In this document: positions 25,593 through 36,061 of the stretch, piece after piece
How the letters are laid out: every line of letters begins with the position of its first letter
How positions within the stretch are numbered: position 1 is the first letter of the stretch
Source of the DNA: Phoronis australis
Taxonomy: Eukaryota; Phoronida; Phoronidae
Length of the DNA stretch: 47,215 bases
Assembly (NCBI GenBank): GCA_002633005.1
Contig: NMRA01000099.1
Location: 492,684 to 539,898, forward strand
Reading direction: 5' to 3'
Notes under the pieces: model-generated
The model's input: the letters and a program-made list of their open reading frames with translations, nothing else
The model's database searches: none
What the model was told of the DNA's origin: nothing
Translations under genes and position numbers: made by a program

Positions 25593-26144
25593 GTGTATAT
25601 CATGTATATTGCTTTTAACCTAACTTTCCACGAATCCGCTAAAACCAAGTTAGTCAGGTTATGTAGCGGGACCCCAGAAAACATGTCCAGATTTAACTAT
25701 AGTTGGGAGCATCGTGTCACAGAGATGGATGATTGGATTCATATGAAACTTTTAGATAGTAAAACACCTGAACACGCAGGTTTTCGGAATTACATTTATG
25801 TTGGATATGGATCAAATGTCGTGCGTCACAAGCTCATTTCCAATGAGAGACTGCCTTACATGTACGAGCAAACCACTGATAACGGTTACATGCACCGCTT
25901 CGTCATTCCCCATCTACACGTTTTTCGTCACAAGTTGTTTGGTTGTTTGCTGTTCGAGTTCGTGAAGCGTGAATACAGACGTGCTGACGAGCATTTGACA
26001 GAGTCGAGCAAGGTCAATTATAAACTTGTTAGCGAGAAGTCTTCTTCCCTCACCAACTTGTACAGCATTTTGACCATTTTCAAATGCCAATTGACACCAA
26101 TCTGCCAATGGGTTATGGAACTTGGGATTCGTTACAAGTTTTGA
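25593..26144 (+). CDS. Unrecognised 183-codon open frame
   Basis: An ATG-to-TGA frame of 183 codons in AT-rich DNA, longer than expected by chance by a rough estimate. A stop lies shortly upstream of the ATG. The product is mixed and globular-looking, with many aromatic, His and charged residues (for example FRNYIYVGYGSNVVRHK and YMHRFVIPHLHVFRHK). I see no signal peptide, transmembrane segment or known motif. The opposite strand is also open for 108 codons over the second half (25914-26240), so strand choice is uncertain. No splice sites stand out. It may be a small intronless gene or a piece of an old transposon ORF. I do not recognise a function. Confidence 0.3.
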   Translation: MYIMYIAFNLTFHESAKTKLVRLCSGTPENMSRFNYSWEHRVTEMDDWIHMKLLDSKTPEHAGFRNYIYVGYGSNVVRHKLISNERLPYMYEQTTDNGYMHRFVIPHLHVFRHKLFGCLLFEFVKREYRRADEHLTESSKVNYKLVSEKSSSLTNLYSILTIFKCQLTPICQWVMELGIRYKF

Positions 26145-26524
26145 ATCAGCAGTTTTTCTTTTTAAATGTTCTGATGCAATATTAAGGCGAAGAGCATTGA
26201 ATTTCTTGTTTCCCGTGAAATGACACGTAGTTTGTACCATAATTAGACATACAGGAACACCGTGTTCAGTGACGCAAACTTGTACTGCCTGAATCCCTGC
26301 ATATCAGTATTGCTGCGGGTGTCTCTTTCACCACCACCACCACCACCAGAGAGAAAGTGGGGCACCTTGAGCCATGGGGCACTATGTTCCTTTGCTTGCC
26401 AAATTAAAATAAACCAATACTTTGGCGCCAGATGTCACTTGCATGTGGTCCTGCTGGCAAGGTGTGAAACCATTTTGTATCATTTTCTGTTTCGCGCAGG
26501 TGTGGATTTTGTAGGGTGTTCAGG

Positions 26525-28160
26525 CCCGTAGCCAGCACTGAGCGGGGGGTGGTTCGAATTTCTAGTAGAACGGTGGACCTTTCATTTTACAAACGTCGAC
26601 ACTGAAGAGTTTTCGGTAAGGCCTTTGTCGCAGCTTAATTATGAGTGGGGATCTGTATACATGACTTTCAGCTCTATGTTCATGAGATGAGACAGATTTT
26701 GTAATACCAGAAATGAGGATGCTGTGACGGTTACTAGTAAAGAACGGGACACAAATTCGGATACATTTCGGTCGGTCCAGAAAGAGAACGTTCTCGCATT
26801 ACCCCGGCCCCTGCCAAAATTTCAAATCACCTTGAGTGATTACACACCTCCTTACACACTCGGACGGAAATATAAAGTTTAAACGGCGAATGACTTGACG
26901 AAATTGTTTATCCGGTTGTATTTTTGCGTACTTTATTTAAGTTGCTTACATCGCCGGAAATGGAAACAGCCCACTATTTCATAGGTTCACTACTCCGGAG
27001 ATTCACTGCTCCGGAGGTTCACTACTCCGAAGGTTCACTGCTCACTAAAAACGGTGGTCAGATTTCGTGTTCATGCATGTACATGCGAAATTGCCCGCAT
27101 GTCTTAAAATGAGTACACACTTGCATTTTTAGAACGATACGAAGTCGGAATAGTGATGAATTATCAACCACGACGCATTCATTAAATCCATGTCAAGATA
27201 GCATCTCAACGCAACTGAAGAGTTTAGGGCCGCTGAGCCACAACCTCACCCAAGGTACCTCGTGCACGTCCGGGTAGAAACTAAATGTGGTTAGTAGGCC
27301 ACTTTACCTGGTTGTATTTTTGCGAGTTACTTCGCTGAAGGCTCTCTACTTCGAAGGTTAGTTACTCCGAAAATATCTAAATTTTCGAACTCGAGTATCA
27401 TTCTTATGCTCTTGCATGCAAAAATAAACGATGCTTAGATAATTAGATGCGCTTAGTGGTGTACATTTACCTATACCGAAAACAGCCTCCGGGTACTGCT
27501 GATTTCATACAAATTGCCCGCATGTCTTACATTTTCGGAAAATGAGTACGTTCTTGCATTTTTAAAATCAGTATAGTTCGGTAGCAGGCCTTCGTTAACA
27601 CAAACTTTGTTGAAAACACGACAAAACCTTTTGCTGGAAAGCTTGGTACTGAGTCACTAGTACATGTAGTGTCGAAACGGTCTCTTGTCTTCAGGTGAGC
27701 AACTATGTAGCAAAACACAGAGAGACGTACCAAACAAACAAATTAAAGCACTTGTTATTTTCGAAACTGCATTTCTCGTCATCAGGCAATAAGTGGAATG
27801 GACATATACGAAGCTAAATAAACAGTGAAATATACGTACGTGACAGCAGGAAGAGGGGCATACAGGAGAGGTGAGAGTGTGAATGTATCACACGATAAGA
27901 AGCCCACAAGCCTATCGAAACAGGGCCAACGTGCGGTACACACCTGTGAGCTGCTCATTCAACACAGGTTTTGTCGTGACTGATCAATCGCGATTCCAAA
28001 ATCTTTAGCCAAAATGTGACATTATTCGTAACTGATCATTAGCGATTCCAAGTGGACTTTTAGAGTAGTGAACCTACGGAATAGTGACATGTGACGTCTG
28101 CGAGTCTGCGCACCATCGACACTGATTAACAAGAGAATTTTGTAATACTTTCTTCATTGA
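26525..28160. repeat. Tandem repeat unit A (about 1.64 kb, transposon-like)
   Basis: It starts CCCGTAGCCAGCACTGAGCG, a G-rich end of the kind many invertebrate DNA transposons have, and ends TTCTTCATTGA. It matches unit B (28165-29490) in order along most of its length with roughly three-quarters identity by eye. Shared words include GTAATACCAGAAATGAGGAT, AATTGCCCGCATGTCTT and AATGAGTACG. A module with CTACTCCGAA motifs and CCCGCATGTCTTA appears twice inside this unit (about 26915-27160 and 27308-27570). This explains why it is longer than unit B. Confidence 0.75.
26982..27048. repeat. Short tandem TTCACT(A/G)CTCCG(G/A)A motifs
   Basis: Four ~17 bp copies of GGTTCACTACTCCGAA-like sequence lie in a row. 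Related copies occur at about 27340 and 28592-28640. Inverted ones lie near 28068 and 29335-29380, at the other end of each unit. The motif thus works as a repeated, oppositely oriented subterminal sequence. Confidence 0.7.
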
Positions 28161-28164
28161 TTCT

Positions 28165-29490
28165 CCCGTAACCAGCAATGCACGGGGGTGGTTCGGCGAA
28201 TTTCTAGTACGGTGGACCTTTGATATTTTGCAAACGCCCACGCTTTAGAGTTTTTGGTAAGGCCCTTGACGCAGCTAAACTATAGGGGGGAGGGAAATCT
28301 ATATACACAACGACGACTCTCAGCTCTAAGTTCCCAAGATCAGACTGAATTCGTAATACCAGAAATGAGGATTCCCTGACGGTTGCTCACAAAGAACGGG
28401 ACGGATGTAATGTAGTCTAGAAAGAGAATGTTCCCGCGTTACCCCCCTGCCAAACTTTCAAACCGGGTGTGCTTAAATGAGTGATTACACCTCATTACAT
28501 ACTCGGAAGGAAATATTTAATCGGAGCATGATCGATTGGAATACTTTGATCTGGTTGCTTACATCGCTGGAAATGAGAACAGCCCAGTATTCCAAAGGTT
28601 CACTGCTCTGAAGGGTCACTACTCCGAAGCCGCTACAGTCCGAAAAGATCTGAAAATTCGGACTTGGGTGTACCTTTTTACCTGCAAAAATAAACGACAC
28701 TTCGGTTATTAGATGCACTAGGTGGTGTACCTATGCTCAAACAACGCCCGGATTTCATACGCATGCGAAATTGCCCGCATGTCTTTCGAATACGGAAAAT
28801 GAGTACGTACTTGAATTTTTAAAAACATTATGAAGTAGGAATATTGATGAATTATCAACCACGATACATTCATCAAATCCATGTCAAAGTCGCATCATTT
28901 CACAGCGTGACTGAGCTAGTTTAGGGCCGTTGCCCCTCAAACTCACCCATCGGAATCACGCGCATGGCGAGGTCGAAACTAAATGTAGTTAGTCGGCTAC
29001 CCTTTCCCTGGCAGTCTTCACGAAGGCGGAAAGTCCCATTCAGTCTTCTTATATTTAAAACCGTCGCTATTGGTAGCTCAAGTCCTGACCCGATGTTGTC
29101 CCTGCTCGAGACTGAATAAGTCGTTAGTTAGATTGAAGATTCACGATTGGCAGTGACTAGAACTGAGCTCATTTGTAAACAATGTAATCAATGTTTTAAG
29201 AACCAATCAACTTTTGTACACCATTTAAATGGTTACTAAATGAGCACAAATACTATAGTTGCGCATGTCAGTTCCGACTTGTTAGCAGACAATCAGAGTA
29301 ATGAACTGTCGGAGTTATGGTTTCGGAATTGTGGGCATTCGAAGTAGTGGACTTTCGGAGAAGTGAACCTTCGGGATAATAACATGTAACCTTGGAAATC
29401 TTTTCAATCAAGTTTGTTGCTCGTATGACGCCTGAGAGACTGTGCGCCAGTGGCACTGGTTGACAAGAGAAGACTTAATTTCTTCATTGA
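28165..29490. repeat. Tandem repeat unit B (about 1.33 kb)
   Basis: It starts CCCGTAACCAGCAATGCACG directly after unit A and ends ATTTCTTCATTGA, as unit A does. It carries GGTTCACTGCTCTGAAGGG near the left and the inverted form GAGAAGTGAACCTTCGGG near the right. No transposase was recognised. The two units look like an old tandem insertion or duplication. Confidence 0.75.
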
Positions 29491-29580
29491 CCAAAGTTTT
29501 TATTAGACCTAGACCTACTTTTCCTTAATAATATGAACATGCTCGTCGGGGTTTTCTTAGTGCAAGAAAATACTGTAGTT

Positions 29581-29642
29581 CATGGGCGGTGTAGCACTTA
29601 AAAAATGAGTAGCTATAGCCTCCCTGTGGTGCACCGCCCATG
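29581..29642. mobile_element. 62 bp palindrome-ended mini-element (copy 1)
   Basis: It begins CATGGGCGGTG and ends CACCGCCCATG, a perfect 11 bp inverted repeat. The body contains AGCACTTAAAAAATGAG and a CTATAGCC stretch shared with the other copies. Confidence 0.75.
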
Positions 29643-29645
29643 GAC

Positions 29646-29722
29646 CATGGGGGGGAGTGGGAGTGCAGCACTGAAAAAGTGGGGACTATAGCCCCCCAAC
29701 CCCCTATGATCCGCTGTCCATG
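29646..29722. mobile_element. 77 bp mini-element (copy 2, diverged ends)
   Basis: It follows copy 1 after 3 bp. The body GCAGCACTGAAAAAGTGGGG then CTATAGCCCCCCAACCCCC defines the family. The ends CATGGGGGG and CTGTCCATG are only partly complementary. Confidence 0.6.
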
Positions 29723-31449
29723 TAGTTAAATGCCTGATTTTTTAGCAACGACGGAGGACTGCCTATAGAGAACTTAACCATCATCAAGATATCCTGTTTT
29801 TAGTCCCATGCTTTTTGTTTGTAAAAGTTCCACATTGCCAAATATTTTAGCCCCCCATATTTTAGACTGGGTGCGCGCATGTATTAGTGTCATAAAACGA
29901 AACAAATGCGTTCATATTTGGAGGAGGCGTGGGTTTCTTTAGAGCAGCGTTTTCTTTTCGGAGTAGAGATTTTTGGTGTCGTGTTTTTGGAGTAATGGGC
30001 AGTAACCACACTTGACGCAGCAGCATTGAACTGCTGAGCGTATGAGCATTTCCATACCATATGCGTTCTTTAGTGTTCCAATACAACCCTCATGAAACTT
30101 GTGACGAAAATGTTTGGCCCACTATAGTACATGTATGTAACAGTGAGCATTTTGAAAATATATCTTGAAGAGGTTAACGAAGAAAATGAAAAATATTGAG
30201 ATAAAAAACTAGAAGGCTGCTAGGCAGTTTTTGACCTTTGATTTGACCTTAAAAATGACCCCGTATTAATTAAATAACACCAGAAATGGACTCCCCGTCA
30301 TTGAAAATGGTATAAACAATGTATTACATGACCCTGTTAGTCATCAAGTTGAAAAAACCAAAGTGGGTCGAAATTCAAAATGGCGAAATCCGCCATCTTG
30401 AATTGCAAAAAATGCTCGACTGAAGTTGCTCTAAGTGCAACCAATTTGTTCTCCTGGTCATATTTAATATATTTCAACAAAAAACTTTACAGTAATCAAC
30501 ATTTATCGATCGCATCTAAATCATCATCTGGTATTGCTAAAAAATCGAGTCACTTGAAAATAGAGCGAAGTTGAATGATCATGTCAGAGACTCGATCATA
30601 CGTGCTTAAAACCACCATTCACTTTGTTTTGTCACGTCATTACATTGCCAGCATCGTTAAACTTTCCTTTATAGCTCTGCATATCACAATCGTGAATTCA
30701 ACATCATCAAAACGCGAAAATAGAAGAAAAGACAGATTGATTTTTTAGCTCCAAGGACAATGAGTGTAACGTATGAACGTACCCAGGGCCATTGTGTCAT
30801 GTCCAGCAACACGCAAGTTTAGTGTGCAAACAAACATGTGCCATATCCCCAATCTTCCGATGTCACTCAGGAAAGTGAAAAGAGCCACATTGTGGCCAAA
30901 TACTAAGTTGTCACAAGCACCACAAACACAACGCCATAAACCACGGGAAAACGAGCTGCAATATCTGACAACTTTCCTTTCTAAACACAATGGAGGATGA
31001 CTAGCATAGTCGTGATTGCTTGTCCTAATGTTAGGTAATGTGTATTCACCAATAACTGCTCGTAACTCGTGATCAGCTAATTAACATATCCTCAGATAGT
31101 GTTTGCAGGTGTTCTAGTTAAGCAGCTGACCGCCTGGTGGGGTTGTTATTTGGCGTTTTTAATATGTAGTGGTTTTAAGGGCTTTAAAACCTATTGGTAT
31201 ATGATTCGTCATCAGATTTAGCCAAACTGCTAGTCAAGCGTAGGTAACTTGGATCTATCAAAATTTTGAATCTCGGTCATCAGCCTGAATGGAACTCTAA
31301 CTAGGGCAAGGTTTTTGAAAGGTTTTTGTTGAATGTTTTTATTTAATGGGACATTATTGACTCTTAACGACCATTTAGCGGAATTTTGAGAATAGTGCGA
31401 GATGGGATAAACTATAAAACAAAGTTCATGCTGTTGACTGTATCAGTTT
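29723..31449. other. No gene seen; repeat debris
   Basis: Opposed open frames of 74-81 codons occur at 29862-30086 and 30745-31000, without recognisable content. A short imperfect palindrome (AATTCAAAATGGCG and its partner) lies at 30372-30404 and looks like a MITE core. Confidence 0.4.
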
Positions 31450-31690
31450 AAAACCCTTAAATACTCTGCCACTTGTAAAGTGGGATTTAAAACTACTAGC
31501 AAAATGTTTGACTGTGACCCTAAAGGCCCTAGATTCGAATCCGCGTTGTATATGATCACGAAACATCACTTTTGACAACAATTAAAGAGACATTAGCCTA
31601 TACTCTGCCATTTATGAAATGGGATTTGGCTTTAACCACGGAGGTTGAAGGTTCAATTCTGCATTGAAGCTGGTCTTATTTCTCGTCGAT
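31450..31690 (+). repeat. Two diverged direct copies of a tRNA-like (SINE-type) unit
   Basis: Copy 1 (about 31452-31560) reads ACTCTGCCACTTGTAAAGTGGGATTT and later AGATTCGAATCC. Copy 2 (about 31590-31680) reads ACTCTGCCATTTATGAAATGGGATTT and later AGGTTCAATTCTG. The second words match the Pol III B-box. No full tRNA fold was found, so these look like SINE-derived repeats. Confidence 0.5.
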
Positions 31691-33126
31691 TATGGCCCTT
31701 TAACATGTAGCCTAGCATAGTTCTTGTCAAAAAGCTTCTCCAAGGCTCAAAACGTCACCCTACGGCTCTGACCTGAAGAATGAGCTTGATCAACAAACTG
31801 TCAGTTCGTATTGATCCCATCTTGTGAATGTACTCTATAATCGAAAGTTTTCAATTCATCCGCTCTCCTAACGGGTTTACGAAACAAAAGTCGGGCGTGA
31901 TAACAACTGCCAGGCTTGTAACTGCGTATAAAACAGCCCAAATTGAAGACTTCGGAAAAAGTGTCCCGAAAGAGCGCCAGTTAAAGGATTCAACAACTTT
32001 TCTAAAGGAGCCCCAAGCAAAACACTGGCTCAAAACTTGAGAAAAAATTTCCTGTGCCATAAAAGCTCTAACCAACCTCATTTCTTATTGTTTCTAGGCG
32101 TCTGTGTTGCAATTCGTGATATTTGAATAAAACAGTTTAAGTGTTACCTTTCTTAACATTTCTAAGTATTAATGTTCAGTAAGGTAGGGAAGATTCAAAT
32201 TCATTTTCGAAGTTTTGGGTTGTGAACTTTGAATTTTATTCCATGGGTGTCAATTTGAGCTGTGCCGGGGGGATTTTGAATTTTCAGTGCTAATGTCGAT
32301 TGTAAAAAAACACCGGACAGTGGTCTAACAAGATCAGTAGAGTCAACTAGTTGTGAAGCTGGAGAAAGTTTTGTATATAAACAGCAATCAGAGTGTACGA
32401 TTCCGCATTCAATCTTTTGGGAAGTTTAAATAGATGAAGCCTTATATTAAGCATATGGTCGAAGAAATCGAAGTTTTGCGTGTTAGAAATTTTGAAGAAA
32501 GTTATATTAAAGTCACCAACAAAAATAAATTATTTAGTATTGTTAATAAGGTCGGAAATAAAATTGTTAATAAATGCATTGATAGGATCACGGACATAAA
32601 TTACAAGAGTCCCGTCAATAGAACAGCTATAACCATAGACCGTAATTGTCTTCGCAGGTCATCCGCGTTTACTTCTAATACAATAAAAATCGGGCGCTTC
32701 CTTTTAAGCTCTTCAAATTCATGTGGAACTGAGCAACGTTTACATCGCTGAATCGATTGAGTGTTGAATCTTAAAACGAAATCATTCCACAACATCATTA
32801 TAATACACACGGCGTACGCAGGGCAACCTCAGCCACACTGAGCTAAGTAAGACTGAAGTTGGCATTCCCATTGAAGAGACGGAGACGCACGTCACCGCTA
32901 TAAATGCTGCACAGTATGCAGGCCTGTCTATGCACTTTCGTCCCTGAACAATATGACGGACTAGCAGTCACAAACCACGTCACATCAACTCTCCTCAATT
33001 TACATTATTAGGCATTTCATTCCTTCACATTTACGGGCTATATTACAATAGCACTAGCGTCAACTTCATTGTTACTTTGCGAATGCGTTCATTGCCCTCG
33101 CATAAACGAGTGCAACGAACCCATTT
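31691..33126. other. No gene recognised
   Basis: Open frames at 31828-32040 (+, with an antisense partner) and 32434-32751 (+, 105 codons, Lys- and Asn-rich) have no recognisable domains. Both are best left unannotated. Confidence 0.35.
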
Positions 33127-33386
33127 TAAGTAGTAACAAGTTTTGCTATGAAATCCGCTGTTTGTTGGACTTCGGGGCGTGTTCAGTGCAGCGTAACTGT
33201 AGGTACTTTGTCACGTAGGTAGCGCTGTGACAGGGGTAAACGTTATCACTGATTTCCTGATTGACGGGTAGTTACACTCATATGAACTAGTGCAATGCAC
33301 ACATTCTCAAATGAACACGTTGACTTTCCATACCTCCATATTCTCGCGAGTGTCTTGCGTCTGCTGCTGACAAAATCCCGTGAACA
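33127..33386 (-). repeat. Dispersed repeat, inverted relative to 38672-38903
   Basis: The reverse complement of this segment matches 38672-38903 in order. Shared words include CACGGGATTTTGTCAGCAG, TTCATTTGAGAA with TGTGCATTGCAC, and GCACTGAACACGCCC. It is a repeat family, not a gene. Confidence 0.75.
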
Positions 33387-33456
33387 CCATCGGCGGCGCA
33401 GCCGGCATTGGGGCCAGGAAGGGCTGTATAGCCACAGTTGGTCTTCCCAAGGACTT

Positions 33457-33529
33457 CATGGGTGACGAATCATATGAGGGGTGGGGGTATAGTAGCCCTC
33501 TCACTTATTTCAGTGTTGCGCCGCCCATG
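33457..33529. mobile_element. 73 bp mini-element (copy 3)
   Basis: The ends CATGGGTGACG and CGCCGCCCATG are near-complementary. The body includes CACTTATTTCAGTGTTGCGC, shared with copies 4 and 5, in the orientation opposite to copies 1 and 2. Confidence 0.65.
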
Positions 33530-34130
33530 AACACCCGATGTCGAGCTCACAGACACGTTCTGTTTTAAATTGGCTTCATATATATTGAGTACTATATAAA
33601 GGCCATTCGACATATTACTTACTCCCCAAGCAATGGGAAAGAATAAGCGCTGATCAGATTACATAAGAGGACAGCGATCAAAGCAAGTTTGTGCATAAGG
33701 TACTGTCTAAGAATTGATCTAATTACAAGAACGATCACGAGCGCTCGCTTGCTGTATAGCCTAGGTTATTTAAGAAGCAGGCGAATGCCTTACTTAACAA
33801 GCATTGGGCATGTGGTCTGTTAGCACAACAGTTTTATTGCGTTTCATTGGTCGATTTCAGAATCTGTAATATGTCATCATGGTTTCATTCTCGACATAAT
33901 TTCATTCTTTCTTCGGGCATGATGGTCAAAATCAAGAAAAATGTACTTCACTTTTGCATGAAAATGAAAATCAGCCAATGAGTCTGAATAAAAATGATTA
34001 CCAAAGAAATCTTAAAGGTAAAAGTAGCCATTGAATGGCGTATCGTACAGAACTGTTGCCTCACGAATTAGAGGAGAGAATTAACGATTTGCGGTAAAAA
34101 CAAGTTAGGTTTTGTTGCAATTAGCACTAG

Positions 34131-34192
34131 TCAAAGCTTATTCTAGTCTGACTTCAGAAAGTCAAAGTTTATTCTAGTCTGACTTCAGAAAG
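34131..34192. repeat. 2 x 31 bp tandem duplication
   Basis: TCAAAG(C/T)TTATTCTAGTC followed by TGACTTCAGAAAG occurs twice directly, with one difference. Confidence 0.9.
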
Positions 34193-34925
34193 TCTATCCC
34201 GTCCAGCAATAATCTCCAAAATGTGTTTTTCAGCCGTAAACTGACTGACCCATTTTAACAATTCCTGTACGGGGTAAGGCACTTGCGCCTATACGTGATT
34301 TAGGTTAGTTTGTGATTTAGTCTAATTCTCAAATATTATGTGACTGAAACTTGGCTTTTCGGGAAAATGGTAAACGTTGACGTAACATAAACTATTTTAA
34401 ACATGAAATGTTTTCAGATTGGCCAAAGCACATATGATATGCACATATGGAGCTTATATATCCATTGAACGGAAAATGAAAATCATCGGTAATAATGTGA
34501 TGCCTTAGTTTGAGCTTTGAAAAGCAATGCAGCATTAAAATAAGGTGAAAGAGTAAAGATGCGTGTTACGCATAGACATGAGCTAATGATCCCAGTCATG
34601 TGACCTACTAGTGTCTCTTAAATATTCAGTATGAGGTTTGTTGTCTACGTCAATACACAAAACAGATTAAATGCTCGTGTTGATTAGGAATTAATAAGCC
34701 CATTGGCTTTTCTCATAGGCTAGCCTCAATGAGATCGTGAAATTACTTATTATAGTGTAACTCAAAGGCTAAATTGGATGCAATACACAGGGCAGACTCA
34801 ATTCCTTTCGGGCTAGACACTGTTAGGCTAAATGACTTACAATAGTTCAGTTGCGAGTTTTAATGCGCATGTACCGAAGTGTGAATGACGTCACCGGAAG
34901 TGGGGCAAAAATCGGCTTGCATACA

Positions 34926-34994
34926 CATGGGCGGCGAGCCATAGGGGGCTGGGGGCTACAACTTCCCACTTATTTTAATACTGCATCCCCCATG
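34926..34994. mobile_element. 69 bp mini-element (copy 4)
   Basis: It begins CATGGGCGGCG and ends ATCCCCCATG. The body has GGGGGCTGGGGGCTACAACT and CCCACTTATTTTAATACTGC. Copy 5 begins 4 bp after it. Confidence 0.7.
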
Positions 34995-34998
34995 GTCA

Positions 34999-35067
34999 CA
35001 TAGGTGGCGCACCATAGGGGGATAGGGAGCCATGGCTTCCACTTATTTCAGTGCTGCGCCGCCTATG
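34999..35067. mobile_element. 69 bp mini-element (copy 5)
   Basis: The ends CATAGGTGGCGC and GCGCCGCCTATG are complementary with one mismatch. The body CACTTATTTCAGTGCT is as in copy 3. It lies head-to-tail with copy 4. Confidence 0.75.
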
Positions 35068-35929
35068 ATACAGATACAGACAAGTAGATTGGAAAAAGTT
35101 CTGTATTTTTGGTTCACCTAGTTGGCCGGTTTCAGTCGCTAGGCCTCTCAGGCCTTATGCGAAGCGAGTGGAGAATTACCGTAGTCACAAATCGAGAACA
35201 TTCGATACTGTGGCCTTTAAACCACATGACTACAATCGCCTAGTAGGCATTATTCTTGTGTTCGTAAAATTACGCTTCTGAACAAATTTGCTTAAAAAAC
35301 TACACAATTTAAAAGTTGTGCCGGGTTGGCAATGAAGGCAGCAGTGTGTCACGTTCAAACGTTTTTTGTATAATGGGTTTTCATGCATGCATATGCATGT
35401 CAGTGATTATATCCGCCCCCTGGTAGTTTTCGCTGCCCTGTTCAGCCATTGCGGTAGCCCTATCGCACGGTGTCGCTCGAGAAGGACCCCCAGCTACGCC
35501 TTTGCGTCCACCTGGCTTGTTTTGTTTCTTGGTAAAGACATAATTTCAAGTCAGGAGAAACAAACCTAATTCGGCAACTTTAGCTGGCTTAAATGGACGA
35601 ATTAGGTCTTATAATCTCATAAAACCGTTCTCGTATTCTATTAGATAAACAAGGCGATATAAAACTTTAACTAATACTTCATGAATTACTTGAAAGTTGA
35701 TTTCATAAGGAAACTGGACTAGAATACGATGAGCTAGAGAAGAAGTTGGTCCCCAATGAAATTTCAATACCCCGTACTGTCTTCATGTGGTCGATTTTCT
35801 TTACAATAAAACAAGTTAAAAACAATAAATGAAATTACTTAAACCAGGACAACAGCTCTCAATCGTGAAATGTCAAGTTCTATAAGCAGGCGAAGACTGT
35901 ACTGTGCGCAATGTTCGTGAGTGAGATTT
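35068..35929. other. No gene seen; downstream flank of the globin gene
   Basis: This is 3' to the globin stop (minus strand). ATTTATTG at about 35825-35832 gives CAATAAAT on the minus strand, a plausible poly(A) signal roughly 100 bp past the stop. Confidence 0.4.
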
Positions 35930-36061
35930 TTAAGTTGCCATTCCAACGGCCATGGTTCTTGCGATGACACCGTAAATGTTTGCCCATGCCTGTTTTACGT
36001 CACTAGTAAAGGCATCCCCGAGCGCTTGTTGTAACGTGAGTAGAATGGATTCTCCAACTTC
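35930..36061 (-). CDS. Globin terminal exon
   Basis: Acceptor TGCTTACAG, phase 0. It encodes 43 residues, EVGESILLTLQQALGDAF through ARTMAVGMAT, then TAA (35932-35930). It covers helices G and H. Confidence 0.92.
   Translation of the reverse strand, partial: EVGESILLTLQQALGDAFTSDVKQAWANIYGVIARTMAVGMAT

Noticed and set aside
32434-32751. 105-codon Lys/Asn-rich frame
   Set aside because: AT-driven composition with no motif, splice context or conservation clue.
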